Origin: Arsenophonus endosymbiont of Aleurodicus floccissimus
Lineage (GTDB): Bacteria > Pseudomonadota > Gammaproteobacteria > Enterobacterales > Enterobacteriaceae
Assembly: GCF_900343025.1 (NCBI RefSeq)
Contig: NZ_OUND01000002.1
Coordinates: 372,001 to 436,000 of the forward strand
Direction of reading: 5' to 3'
DNA: 64,000 nt
The notes beneath the pieces were generated by a model. The model saw only the letters and a program-made list of their open reading frames with translations. It did not search any database and was not told the origin of the DNA. The stretch's first letter is position 1, and each line of letters starts with the position of its first letter. Made by a program: the position numbers and the translations under genes. Below, piece by piece: positions 46,125-57,158 of the stretch.

Positions 46125-47512
46125 ATGTATAAGTTAGCTACAACTACACTGATTTGGTTACAAACCCTATTAAATGAACGGTATGGTCATTTATTTCATT
46201 TTTATTACCTTAATTTTTCAACATTAGTGTTATGTTTATCCAATTCAGAACAATCAATAATATTTAATAACTTGCAAAGTATTTTCTATTGTTCACAATC
46301 TGACTTTGCATGCCAGCAATGGAGACTTTCAGCGGAAAATTTTACCGCGCCAATTGATGATCTTATTCCTGCTCCATCCGCTACTAAGTTAATGAGTCCG
46401 CTAATTGAATTTAACGAAAAAGGGGCGACTATACATTCTGATATTCTCGGTCTGATCTATTGGATGTTAAATAGACTCGAAGAAATAGAAAGTCATGATT
46501 TAGATAATTATCAGCGCTTTCCTGCTAGCTCATCACATGCATTTAGTCATGGTTATCTTGAACGGCCATTTATAGACGAATGGTTGATCATTCTTGGGCA
46601 GGTGATTCAGCGGGTCTGGCCACAGTTAGTATTAAAGCAACATACATTTAGTATCAAGGTTTCCCATGATATGGATAGGTCTAGTTATGCTTTTACGCCA
46701 TGGTTATCAATTGGACGTATAATGGTGAATGAGCTAATTAAAGACTACAAAATTAGAATATTGGTCACTACCCCTTATTTAAAGTTAACTACTCGTACGC
46801 AATTACATTCTACTGATCCTTATAATACATTTGATTGGCTTATGGATGTGTTAGAAGCAAATAATCTACAAAGTGCTTTTTATTTTATTTGTGGCCGTAC
46901 TGATGCAAGAAGAGATGCTAATTATGAGCCAGAATACGCAGTTATTCGTCAATTGATGCGTCGTATCCATAATCGGGGTCATGAAATATGCTTACATCCT
47001 AGTTATGGTACCTATCAACATCCAGTTTTGATCAAATCTGAGGCGGAGCGACTGAAAAAAATTTGCACAGAAGAAAACATAATACAGTCCTTCTGGGGAG
47101 GGGGAGGGCGAATGCATTATTTACGCTGGGAGCATCCAACAACGCTTCAGGCATGGAATGATGCGGGCATGGATTATGATTCTACGCTTGGTTATGCTGA
47201 TAGCCCTGGCTTTCGCTGTGGTACATATTTTGAATATCCAGCATTTAACCCGATAACTCAACAGCAATTAGCTATTCGTATTCACCTATTAATCGTGATG
47301 GAGGCTACTATTATTGAATCAACTTATTTAGGGTTGGGTGTGGGAGATATAAAGCATTAAATAGAATTTTGAAATTAAAAGACATCTGTTATAAAGTTAA
47401 TGGCTGTTTTTCGCTGCTATGGCATAATTCTTCACTTCTTTCTAATGAATTAAAAGAGGTGTATCAATGCTGTTTGAGTAGTAAATGTAGAATAACGCTG
47501 AGGAAAGAGTAA
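46125..47512 (+). pseudogene. Polysaccharide deacetylase-like protein, copy 2, late frameshift
   Basis: 411 codons are open to 47360. N-terminal domain: IHSDILGLIYWMLNRLEEIE, NYQRFPASSSHAFSHGYLER. NodB-like part: TFSIKVSHDMDRSS with the metal ligands, DPYNTFDWLMDVLEANNLQS, FYFICGRTD, EICLHPSYGTYQHP and GGGRMHYLRWEHPTTLQAWN. YDSTLGYADSPGFRCGTYFE follows. A frameshift near 47343 separates the natural C-terminus, GRYKALNRILKLKDICYKVN and GCFSLLWHNSSLLS, which ends at 47512. Loss of about 50 residues may or may not abolish function, so this could still be a working, truncated protein. It is the better-preserved partner of copy 1 at 42641. Confidence 0.78.
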
Positions 47513-47514
47513 TG

Positions 47515-48240
47515 TTTTAGATTTTGGTTTTTATTTACACCAATTATTGCATTTTATCTGCTTAGGATAGTTGATAAAAAAAGTAAATTAGGTGAGTATA
47601 ATAAATATTACTGTTTTTATATTTTTTGTTATAGGGAATCTTACAGATTTTTTGTTTTGGGGATGATTATAGATTTTTACTTGGTGTAAATAGCCAAGCT
47701 TTAGTTTTAAAAGTTTTATTTTACTCGTGTTTATAACGTTGATAGCTTTTGTAATTTTGTTTAGTAAGAAAACAATAAAATAATATGTTAACAAAGAAGG
47801 TATTATAATTATTTTATATGTTATTTATTGAAAATTAACTTTTAATTAAAGAGATTATTTTTTTAACTTTGGTGAAATAGCTAAATTAATAACTGATTAG
47901 TTTGTTATAGGATATTCTTGTATTCATAGAAAGATATAAATTAAAGCTAATAAGAGAAGGTGAATTTTTATAACTTTTTAAGATTATACATTTTTTATTT
48001 TTATTATAGTTAATTAAATTTTATATAATATTATCATCACATCATTAAAAAGAAGTAAAATTTTTTTAGATTTTTAGTGAATATTGATTACTTGATTATT
48101 AAAAATAAAAGTAATTTCATAGAATATAAAATCATTTACTAGATTAAATATATTTAAAGGATTTGAAAAATTATCTTACTAAAAGAATTAATGTTTTAGG
48201 TTATTATTAAAATATAATAGATAAAATAGTAGGAGGAGAT
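47515..48240. other. Stretch without assignable gene
   Basis: About 700 AT-rich bases. Hydrophobic text appears in shifting frames (for example VFIFFVIGNLTDFLFWG and ALVLKVLFYSCL near 47600-47780), which may be remains of a membrane protein, but no frame or family can be supported. 47800-48230 is featureless. Confidence 0.45.
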
Positions 48241-48244
48241 TTGA

Positions 48245-49326
48245 ATGGTTTTGTTAAAGACAATAGAGTATTAAAATCTAGTCGTTCACTCACTTAAATC
48301 CTTTGGTTTTGATGTCATTGTCGTCGCTTTGCATAGCGATAATTTAAAGGAATATGAGGGAATTTCAGGTATAAATGTCCATAGGATAGTATTACAATCA
48401 AAGGGTTGGCCAAAAAACGTCCAGTTTAATTAATAAAATATTTTGAGTTTTTAGTAAAATTCATATCAAAATGCTGATATTCCACATTGTAATGACTTAA
48501 ATGCATTGTCTATGGGAGCTTTCTGCCGATTATTTAATAAAAAACTGACGATAAGTTTATGACTCGCATGAGTATGCAATAAATGATATACCTTATGAAT
48601 CTCAATTACCTATTAAGTTAAAATATTTAATTGAAAAATTTTTTATTCGATTTGCTGACAAAATTATTGTAGTTAGCGATTCAATAGCCAGAGATTATGC
48701 CAAGCTTTTTATGAAATTACTAAACCTTATTTAATTCTTAATTGTCCTAATTATAAAGAACAATCTAAAGAAAACATTTTTCGGGAAACTTTTTGTATTA
48801 GGGATGATCAAAAAATATTTTTTTATCAAGGTATCTTGGGAAAAGGACGTGGAATTGAAATATTATTAGAATATTTTGAAATGCATAAAATGAATGGAAA
48901 TGTATTAGTCTGTATGCGGTGTGGTTCACTCGAAAATTTAGTTAAAAGTAAGGCAAAGATAAGTAATAAAGTTTTTTTCATCAGTATGTTAGCCCAGATA
49001 CTTTGCTAAATTATACAAGTTCTGCCGATTATGGAATTGTTTTTATGTAGGGTTTTTGTTTGAACGACACGTATTGTTTACCAAATAAAATATTTGAGTA
49101 TTTAATGGCAGAAATACGAGTTATTACATCAAATCTCTTTGAAATGAAAAGATTAGTTGAACAAGAAAAAATAGGAGTTGTAGCTTCGGAAAACACGATT
49201 GAAGGATTTAAAAATACCCTTAATGCAGTTCTTCAACTTAATTATGCTCAAATTCAAAAAAATATTTTTCAAGTCCGGAAAAATATTGTTGGCAACAACA
49301 AGAAAAAATATTAAATGAAATCTACC

Positions 49327-49337
<11 letters not shown>
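48245..49337 (+). pseudogene. GT4-family glycosyltransferase 1, degraded
   Basis: Preceded by a strong AGGAGG at about 48232. The protein text starts DNRVLKSSRSLKSFGFDVIV-like, split by shifts, then IPHCNDLNALSMGAFCRLFN, YDSHEYAINDIPYES and FFIRFADKIIVVSDSIARDY. The second domain has FYQGILGKGRGIEILLEYFE and, after a stop near 49050, LNDTYCLPNKIFEYLMA with the GT4 nucleotide-binding EX7E-like region weakened. It ends at 49337, overlapping the next gene start by about 11 bases. At least six lesions. Transfers a sugar to the growing O-unit; donor unknown. Confidence 0.78.
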
Positions 49338-50455
<1,118 letters not shown>

Positions 50456-50530
50456 AATAATTTTCTTCCGCCTTATTATGTATCTTGAAATAATAGATAA
50501 TTAGTTATTCAAAGTTAGGACATAAAATCT

Positions 50531-52351
50531 ATGTGTGGTATTTTCGGTGTCATTTCGCCAACTTTAGTAGATATAGAAAAACTTAAATTCCTTGCAGAAC
50601 ATGCACGTCAAAGAGGCAGGGATTCTAGTGGTTTAATTATAGAATCATCAGTTGGTTATAATATATATAGAGCTGATTTTGACATCAGGAAATTGTTATC
50701 AAAAGTGAAGTTTCAGCATACTAAAGTTGGTCTTGGTCATAGCCGCCTTATTACTAATGGTTTGTCTGATAATCAACCGGTGGTGAGAAATGGTATATGC
50801 GTCATACATAACGGTATCATTGTTAATGACGATAAAGTTTGGTCAATGATTAGCAAAGAACGATTTCATGAAATTGATACTGAAGTTATTGCCGCGATCA
50901 CCGAAAAACATCTTGAAGAAACAGGGCAGTTAGAGGGAGTTTCTCACGCGGTCCTTTCTCTCTGTCAAGGGGTAGTTGCGTGTGCAATTACTGTACCTAA
51001 GATGGGCAAAATGGTTATTTTTTCCAATAATGGTAGTTTATATTCAGCGAATGTAGATAAAACTATTTACTTTTCTTCGGAAGAATTTCCCTTAAAGGAA
51101 ATTGGCGGCGAAAATATCAAACAAATAAAAACTAATGAACTAATTATCGATATTCCACAGCATGATAAATTAAATATTTCCGATTATCATATTCGTAATC
51201 AGGATCTCATTCCTAAATTTAAACATATAGAAGCGGAAAGAAAATTATTAGAGTATCCGTTACTGAAATTAAAACGTTGTAGTAAGTGTATTCTACCTGA
51301 AACTATGCCCTTTATCTCTTTTGATGATAAAGGGGTATGTAATTACTGTAATAATTACAAATTACGTAATAATCCTAAACCTAAAGAGGAGTTATTCAAG
51401 TTAGTTGAGCCATATCGTAAGCAAGATCACCTGGATTGTATAGTTCCTTTTTCTGGCGGCCGTGATAGCTGTTATGGGTTACATTTAATCGTTAAAGAGC
51501 TTGGTATGAAGCCAGTCACTTATACCTATGATTGGGGAATGGTAACTGATCTGGGGCGGCGAAATATCAGTAGGATGTGTGCAAAGCTAGGTATTGAAAA
51601 TATTATTATTGCAGCCGATATTGCTAAAAAACGTCATAACATCGCAATGAATCTTAAAGCTTGGTTAAAATCTCCTCACTTAGGAATGATAAGTATTTTA
51701 ACCGCAGGAGATAAGCATTTTTTTAGGTATGTGGAAACTGTCAAAAAACAGACTGGTATTAATTTAAATTTGTGGGGAGTTAATCCGCTTGAAGTTACCT
51801 ATTTTAAAGCCGGTTTTTTAGGTATTCCGCCTGATTTTGAAGAAAAGCGAGTATACACGCATGGTTGGCAAAAACAATTAGCCTATCAAAAACTAAGATT
51901 CAAAGCCATGCTTGATAGCCCGGGGTATTTTAATCGTTCGCTTTGGGATACGCTTAGCGGTGAATACTATCGCAGTTTTATTGAAAAGAAAGATTATTTT
52001 CATATTTTTGATTATTGGTGTTGGGATGAACAAATTATTGATAACACATTAATCAATGATTATGACTGGGAAATAGCGATTGATACTAATACAACTTGGC
52101 GCATCGGAGATGGAACAGCTGCTTTCTATAATTATATATACTATTTAGTCACCGGTTTTACCGAACATGATACCTTTAGAAGTAATCAAATCAGAGAAGG
52201 GCAAATGACACGTGAAAAAGCGTTAACATTGGTAGCAGATGAAAATCAACCAAGATATGAAAATATTCGTTGGTATCTTGATGTCTTAGGTATGGATTTT
52301 ACTGATGTTATAAAAATAATAAATGCGATCTCAAGAAAGTATAATTTTTAA
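50531..52351 (+). CDS. Class II glutaminase fused to WbpG-type N-acetyl sugar amidotransferase
   Basis: 606 residues, uninterrupted. The N-terminal about 220 residues form an Ntn glutamine amidotransferase: the catalytic Cys is residue 2 in MCGIFGVISP, with GHSRLITNG and IHNGIIVNDD as expected. The C-terminal part has a zinc-type motif KRCSKCILPETMPFISFDDK and CNYCNNYK (about residues 247-275), and a PP-loop ATP-pyrophosphatase motif PFSGGRDSCYG (about 305). These are hallmarks of WbpG/PseA-type enzymes that turn an acetamido group into an acetamidino group. In Pseudomonas WbpG the ammonia comes from a separate class I glutaminase; here a class II glutaminase is on the same chain. It probably acts on the diacetamido uronic acid made by the wbp genes. 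Confidence 0.87.
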   Translation: MCGIFGVISPTLVDIEKLKFLAEHARQRGRDSSGLIIESSVGYNIYRADFDIRKLLSKVKFQHTKVGLGHSRLITNGLSDNQPVVRNGICVIHNGIIVNDDKVWSMISKERFHEIDTEVIAAITEKHLEETGQLEGVSHAVLSLCQGVVACAITVPKMGKMVIFSNNGSLYSANVDKTIYFSSEEFPLKEIGGENIKQIKTNELIIDIPQHDKLNISDYHIRNQDLIPKFKHIEAERKLLEYPLLKLKRCSKCILPETMPFISFDDKGVCNYCNNYKLRNNPKPKEELFKLVEPYRKQDHLDCIVPFSGGRDSCYGLHLIVKELGMKPVTYTYDWGMVTDLGRRNISRMCAKLGIENIIIAADIAKKRHNIAMNLKAWLKSPHLGMISILTAGDKHFFRYVETVKKQTGINLNLWGVNPLEVTYFKAGFLGIPPDFEEKRVYTHGWQKQLAYQKLRFKAMLDSPGYFNRSLWDTLSGEYYRSFIEKKDYFHIFDYWCWDEQIIDNTLINDYDWEIAIDTNTTWRIGDGTAAFYNYIYYLVTGFTEHDTFRSNQIREGQMTREKALTLVADENQPRYENIRWYLDVLGMDFTDVIKIINAISRKYNF

Positions 52352-52363
52352 TTAGGATGTTAC

Positions 52364-53482
52364 ATGGGCGAGTGCTATTTGGTATATAACTAAGTATTTT
52401 TCACCAAAAACTGAAAATTCTTTAGGTGGTAGAGATTGGTTTTTAGTAAATGAAATGGCAAAAAAAGGTCATAATGTTACGGTAATAACTTCTGACTCAA
52501 ATATTTTTTCCGATATTCCTTATAAGTTAAAAGAACGTTTGAAGATAGAGACTTATGATCAACTTTTTATTTATTGGTTGAAAACTATTAAATATAAAGT
52601 ATCTAAATCATTCTTAAGAATTATTAGTTGGTTTCATTTTGAATTAAATTTATTATTTCTTAATAAAAAAGTTAAAAAAACCGGATGTGATTATTGTTTC
52701 TAGTTTATCTTTGTTAACTATAATCAATGGATTATTCTTGAAAAAGAAATACAAATGTAAACTGATTTTTGAAATTAGAGATATATGGCCATTAACGATT
52801 GTTGAAGAAGAAAAATTTAGTAAATATAATCCTTTTGTCCAATTCTTGTCCCTAATTGAATACATAGGATATCGATATTTAGATGCAATTGTCGGTATGA
52901 TGCCAAATCTTATTGAAAATGTTGATAACATTGTGAGGTACAATGTCTTTGGTTAAATGTATACCGATTGGCTTTGATGAATCCATATTAAATAATACCT
53001 GTAAAATTAGTGATGATTATATTAATCACTATTTTGACGAAAGTTATTTTAATGTTGTTTATGCAGGAACAATAGGTATTACTAATGCTTTAGATGTTTT
53101 CTTTAAAGCGGTCGCCGAGATGGTTAATCAGGACAAATCGATTAGATTTATACTTGTCAGTGATGGTGCTTTAAAGCAAATGTATATGGAAAGATATAGT
53201 CATCTTGATAATATCGTTTTTGCGCCGAAATTACCAAGGAAAATGGTTCGCTCAGTACTTGAAAAAGCGAATGTTGTTTATTTTTCTACTTTTGATTCTA
53301 AAGTATGGAAATATAGGCAATCACTTAATAAAGTTGTGGATTATATGTTATCAGGGAAGCTTATTGTCGCATCATATGGCGATTATCCTTCTATGATTAA
53401 TGAGGTTGAATGTGGTTATTTTATTCCGCCTGACAATGTTGAGGCATTAAATAACATTGAAACTTTATATATCAGTATGTAG
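52364..53482 (+). pseudogene. GT4-family glycosyltransferase 3 (WbpH/WbuB-like), degraded
   Basis: Right after the ATG at 52364 the real frame is shifted: SAIWYITKYFSPKTENSLGG then RDWFLVNEMAKKGHNVTVIT, the typical start of WbpH/WbuB-type enzymes. After a shift near 52685, KPDVIIVSSLSLLTIINGLF and LIFEIRDIWPLTIVEEEKFS follow, then another shift near 52945 and VKCIPIGFDESILNN, FNVVYAGTIGITNALDVFFK, and SLNKVVDYMLSGKLIVASYG. The frame stops at 53482 about 30-40 residues short of the usual end. It is the last recognisable gene of the O-antigen cluster. Confidence 0.83.
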
Positions 53483-53724
53483 ATTTTTATTTGCGTTTTC
53501 GATATGATTATTAGAATAGAAAATCTGTTTTGAATAATATTGAGTAAGGAATTAAAATTGTCATTTATATTAATTTAAAAATTTTTGTTATAATTTAATA
53601 TTAATTTTTTATTTAGTATTATTTCCTTTCATTTTAATGACAATTTTATTTACAGCTAAGATAATGTTCTTATAGCTGCGCAATCATATTTATATATTTA
53701 GTTTTAAATAATGAATGTAAGCAC

Positions 53725-54000
53725 CGGACTAAATGCTAACCATTCTCATACTCAACAGGCGATAATTGATTATTTGTCGTTTGATCTTATTCAGTTGTAG
53801 TAACTAAGGTAATCCAATAGGTCTTGTTTCATTTCCTCTCGATTAGCAAAATCAATCATGCTTTAGTTGCCAAAAATCGTTCTACCATCAGGGCATTATC
53901 TGGCCAGCGCCTTAAGCCTTCGCGGCTTGCTTTCGGATCATTGCTTTTCCGTAAAGATTGATATTGCCTAATGGATATAGGCTTCCTCATTTAACCACCA
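53725..54000 (-). mobile_element. IS3-family transposase C-terminal remnant
   Basis: Read leftward in shifting frames: RRWPDNALMVERFLATKA (compare the DNAxxERF motif around the last catalytic region of IS3 transposases), then FANREEMKQDLLDYLSYYN and LSPVEYENG. The pattern DNA-ERFF, TREE, YYNxxRxN, LSPVxYE is the standard C-terminus of IS3-type OrfB. No inverted repeats or OrfA were found, so it is a short relic. Confidence 0.55.
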
Positions 54001-54114
54001 AACCTAACTGCCTGTGGTCTATTTAAGCTTAATTTTTATTTTATATTAATATGTTGCATATAAGCTCAATGTATTGCTTTAGCAAAATGTCCGAATTTAT
54101 TACAACACAATAGT

Positions 54115-54392
54115 TTCGTGTTTAAAGGTGCTAACGACGCGGCTGGAGAAAAAATATTTAACGATAGTTTGGCGCATTGGGTAGTGAAGATAGCAATAAA
54201 GATGGCATGATTGATAATAGCGATCTTATCTGAAATTAGTTACTCAGTTACGGGCTTGCGATGCAAAAGTTGATGCACAATAGCTTAAGACACTGACAGA
54301 ACTAGGGATCACTCAAATTAGCGTCCGGCCTTTGCATAAAGCTGAAATCCGTGACGGCAATCATCGGGTGGTTGTTAGGGTGGATCGTTAAG
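54115..54392 (+). pseudogene. RTX/hemolysin-type calcium-binding protein fragment
   Basis: Text in two frames: VFKGANDAAGEKIFNDSLAH, then DSNKDGMIDNSDLI (an EF-hand-like DxNxDGxID loop), TQLRACDAKVDAQ, and LKTLTELGITQISV. The order DxNxDGxID, then (L)K, DA, ELxTLxELGI is characteristic of the non-repeat segments of large RTX exoproteins and FrpC-like proteins. Only about 90 residues remain, with stops at about 54231 and 54284. A host-interaction protein is lost here. Confidence 0.55.
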
Positions 54393-54401
54393 GATATATT
54401 A

Positions 54402-54473
54402 TGAATATAAAGTTTGGATATTGGTAGCAGTGGCAGGTAGTTTTTTAGCTAGTTGTGATGATAAAAAGCAGAA
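54402..54473 (+). pseudogene. Small lipoprotein signal fragment
   Basis: MNIK and then, after a one-base shift, KVWILVAVAGSFLASCDDKK: a hydrophobic core and lipobox LASC. The text runs into the 3-prime end of the tRNA gene on the other strand, so any rest of the gene is gone. Confidence 0.4.
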
Positions 54474-54474
54474 G

Positions 54475-54551
54475 TGGTGCCCGGAGGCGGAATCGAACCA
54501 CCGACACGAGGATTTTCAATCCTCTGCTCTACCGACTTGAGCTATCCGGGC
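54475..54551 (-). tRNA. tRNA-Phe (GAA)
   Basis: Read leftward it begins GCCCGGATAGCTCAAGTCGG, carries the anticodon loop TGAAAAT (anticodon GAA), T-loop GTTCGATT, and ends with the acceptor strand TCCGGGC and encoded ACCA. All stems pair: acceptor GCCCGGA/TCCGGGC, D stem GCTC/GAGC, anticodon stem GAGGA/TCCTC, T stem GGTGG/CCGCC. The D-loop has one more A than the E. coli gene. Position next to yjdC and dsbD matches E. coli pheU. Confidence 0.95.
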
Positions 54552-54687
54552 AACGCCGCGCATTAAACCCTATTCCACACAACTCGTCAATGTATTTCCG
54601 GTAAAAAACGCGAAATCATGCTTATTTGCTGTTTTTTTTGAACCACGAGATAATGACTATCTTTTTTGTAAATTATTTTTTAATTTA

Positions 54688-55223
54688 AAGCATCATTCTT
54701 TCTACATTTAGCAATAGTTAAGATATCTTCTGCTAGTAGTTTGGCGATCAAAACATCTTCAATATTTCGCTTAACCACTAATTTGCTTAGCAACTTGCTC
54801 GCTGTCGTCTATATCTAGTTGCTTAAGCATCTAGAGACTAAAATTAAATGACAATTTTTTTTTGCTGTTCACTCAGTTGATTAATTGGATGCTCTGGATC
54901 TGGAAAAATACTGCATGCAGCAATAAATAGGCAGCCGGGAAAGCGATTATCGCTGACTTTTTGAGCTAACTGGTTATAAACGGGCTAATAGTTTTTCTTC
55001 CGGCGAAAGTTCGTCATTGAGTTGTATCTATCGGTGCCAGGTCTCAATTTGTTGACTATGGTGACGTAAACAATCATAAAGCAACGCTTCATTATTTGGC
55101 TAAAATTGACGCGATTTATTAAACTCTACTTTAAGTTTATTAAGTAATATTTCAATATTACAACCAAAGCCATGTTGTTCTAATAATTGTAGTACAGAGT
55201 TCAGTACTTGTTCACGTTGCATG
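54688..55223 (-). pseudogene. yjdC: TetR-family regulator YjdC, degraded
   Basis: In E. coli yjdC lies between pheU and dsbD, as here. Fragments: MQREQVLNSVLQLLEQHGFG, FNKSRQF then a stop, PNNEALLYDCLRHHSQQIET and [15 protein letters not shown], then [12 protein letters not shown] and LSEQQKK. These follow the E. coli protein as I remember it from end to end. Multiple stops and shifts (for example near 55098, 55030 and 54980) make it dead. Confidence 0.85.
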
Positions 55224-55233
55224 TTTATTTCCC

Positions 55234-56994
55234 TTACTGTTGCGTAATTTGTTCTAAATGCTGATAGAACATTTTGCTATTCATAAAACCATAAACACGT
55301 GAATTAGGTAACTCGATGCCTTTATCATCATAGAAAATAATAGTGGGTAATCCATAGACATCGAGATATTGTAAAAGAGATTTTTGTTCAGCATTATTTT
55401 CTGTCACATTGGCTTGCAGTAATAATATATTATCCAGTTTACTTTTGACCTTGGGATCACTAAAGGTATATTTTTCAAACTCCTTACAGGCGACACACCA
55501 ATCAGCATAAAAATCAAGCATAACTATTTTGCTAGTATTATTGCTTATTGCTTGTTTGATTTCTTGCCAATTTTTTACCTGTTTAAATTTTAAATCCATA
55601 TGGCCTTGTGGTTTTGATATGGCAGGTATTTGCCAAATTACATTTTGTAGTGGCTGGGCCGCTATGATAGCTAATAGTAAAAATAAGATCTGACCAATCC
55701 GCGCCCAGCCGTTATATTTCTTAAGTAATAGAATGAACACCCATATACAAAATGCAGTTATTAATAAACTGCTTAACCTAAGACTCCAGATCTCGCCAAA
55801 AATCCGCTCGAGTAAGAAAATGGGTAACGCTAAAATCACAAAGCCAAACGCTTCTTTAACATATTGCATCCAAGGGCCGCTACGAGGAAGTAGTCGATGG
55901 CTAAATAATATTATGCCAATCAGTGGCAGCCCCATACCTAATGCATATAGGTAAAGTGTTAGACCTCCGATTAACAGATCTCCGCTTTGGGCAATATAAA
56001 GCAAAATAGCACTGAGTGGCGCTGTGGTACATGGAGAACAGATAAGTCCGGCCAGTGTGCCCATAATAAATACACCAAAATAAGATCCTGCTTTTTGGTG
56101 GTCGTTCCAATTAATCAGTTTTGTTTGCAGTGAAGATGGTAGCTGTAGGTTATAAAAACCAAACATCGAAAATGCTAGCAGAATAAACAGTACGGAAATT
56201 ATGATCAAAACATAGGGGTGCTCAAGTGCGGCTTGAAATGATAAACCGGCCGCTGTAACAATTAGCCCCAACAGGGTATAAGTGAGAGCCATTCCTTGAA
56301 TATAACTAAAAGCTAACCAAAAAATTTTTATTAAACTTTTGGGTCTTTGCTTACCTAATATAATACCTGAAATTAAAGGGTACATCGGTAAGACGCAAGG
56401 AGTAAATGCAACTCCAATACCGAATAGTAGTGCCCATAAAGCTGAAAAAGGTTGCTCTGTTTTTCCACTAGTCGCACTAGTCGCGTTTTTCGCTGATGAG
56501 TTAGCGTTTGGTTGAACAAATTTACTGGTGGCTAGCAATTTTTTGGTGGCAATGACGGAACTAAGAGGAATAATTTTTGTTTCTAGTGGATAACAGTAGC
56601 CGGCAGCTGCACACCCTTGATATTTCACTTCAATATTGGCTTGGTCTGTGGCACGGATAATAGGAATATTAATAACTAAATTATTAAAATAAACAACTGT
56701 TTTACCAAAAAATTCATCTTCATGATATTTTCCTTTTGGTAAATGATATTTACCGAGCTTGGCATGATTGGGAAGAAATTTTATCTGTTTTTGATAGAGA
56801 TAATAGCCAGGTTGGATTTGCCAGTTTACTATCAATTTGTTTTCTTTTTGTTCAAAATCAAACACGAAGGCTTGATCAGCAGAGAGCAATTGATTCATTC
56901 CTCCTTTTTCAAAAATAGCATATGCTGCGGTTGATAAAAGGAATGTCCCACACAATATTAGTAATAAGCTTAAAACATAAACACGTCTCTGCAT
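55234..56994 (-). CDS. dsbD: Thiol:disulfide interchange protein DsbD
   Basis: DsbD carries electrons from cytosolic thioredoxin to the periplasmic DsbC and DsbG. 586 residues, uninterrupted, slightly longer than E. coli (565). Signal peptide at residues 1-26 (VLSLLLILCGTFLLSTAAYA). The periplasmic alpha domain has the Cys pair in GCAAAGYCYP (residues 128 and 134). The eight-helix beta domain has its Cys in FTPCVLPMYPLISG and ICSPCTTAPL. The C-terminal thioredoxin domain has DFYADWCVACKEFEKYTF. All six redox Cys are present. It is followed leftward by the dead yjdC, and in E. coli cutA would lie upstream but is absent here. Confidence 0.95.
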   Translation of the reverse strand: MQRRVYVLSLLLILCGTFLLSTAAYAIFEKGGMNQLLSADQAFVFDFEQKENKLIVNWQIQPGYYLYQKQIKFLPNHAKLGKYHLPKGKYHEDEFFGKTVVYFNNLVINIPIIRATDQANIEVKYQGCAAAGYCYPLETKIIPLSSVIATKKLLATSKFVQPNANSSAKNATSATSGKTEQPFSALWALLFGIGVAFTPCVLPMYPLISGIILGKQRPKSLIKIFWLAFSYIQGMALTYTLLGLIVTAAGLSFQAALEHPYVLIIISVLFILLAFSMFGFYNLQLPSSLQTKLINWNDHQKAGSYFGVFIMGTLAGLICSPCTTAPLSAILLYIAQSGDLLIGGLTLYLYALGMGLPLIGIILFSHRLLPRSGPWMQYVKEAFGFVILALPIFLLERIFGEIWSLRLSSLLITAFCIWVFILLLKKYNGWARIGQILFLLLAIIAAQPLQNVIWQIPAISKPQGHMDLKFKQVKNWQEIKQAISNNTSKIVMLDFYADWCVACKEFEKYTFSDPKVKSKLDNILLLQANVTENNAEQKSLLQYLDVYGLPTIIFYDDKGIELPNSRVYGFMNSKMFYQHLEQITQQ

Positions 56995-57117
56995 AATAGA
57001 TTTAAAAATAGCTGTTAAGTTTAAAATAAGATAATTATTGAACTATAACCTACTGTTTATGGATTGGAAAAGTTTTAGTGGCTAATTTGTTTAAAGAATA
57101 TTGATTATTACAATAAA

Positions 57118-57150
57118 AATTCAAGGACTTTAGGTCCTTGAATCAGATTT
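57118..57150 (-). terminator. Rho-independent terminator after dcuA
   Basis: ATTCAAGGAC and GTCCTTGAAT (57118-57142) form a 10-bp stem with a TTTAG-type loop. Read leftward, T-rich sequence follows; read rightward, a run of seven T follows, so it may act both ways. It lies 10-40 bases past the dcuA stop. Confidence 0.7.
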
Positions 57151-57158
57151 TTTTAACA

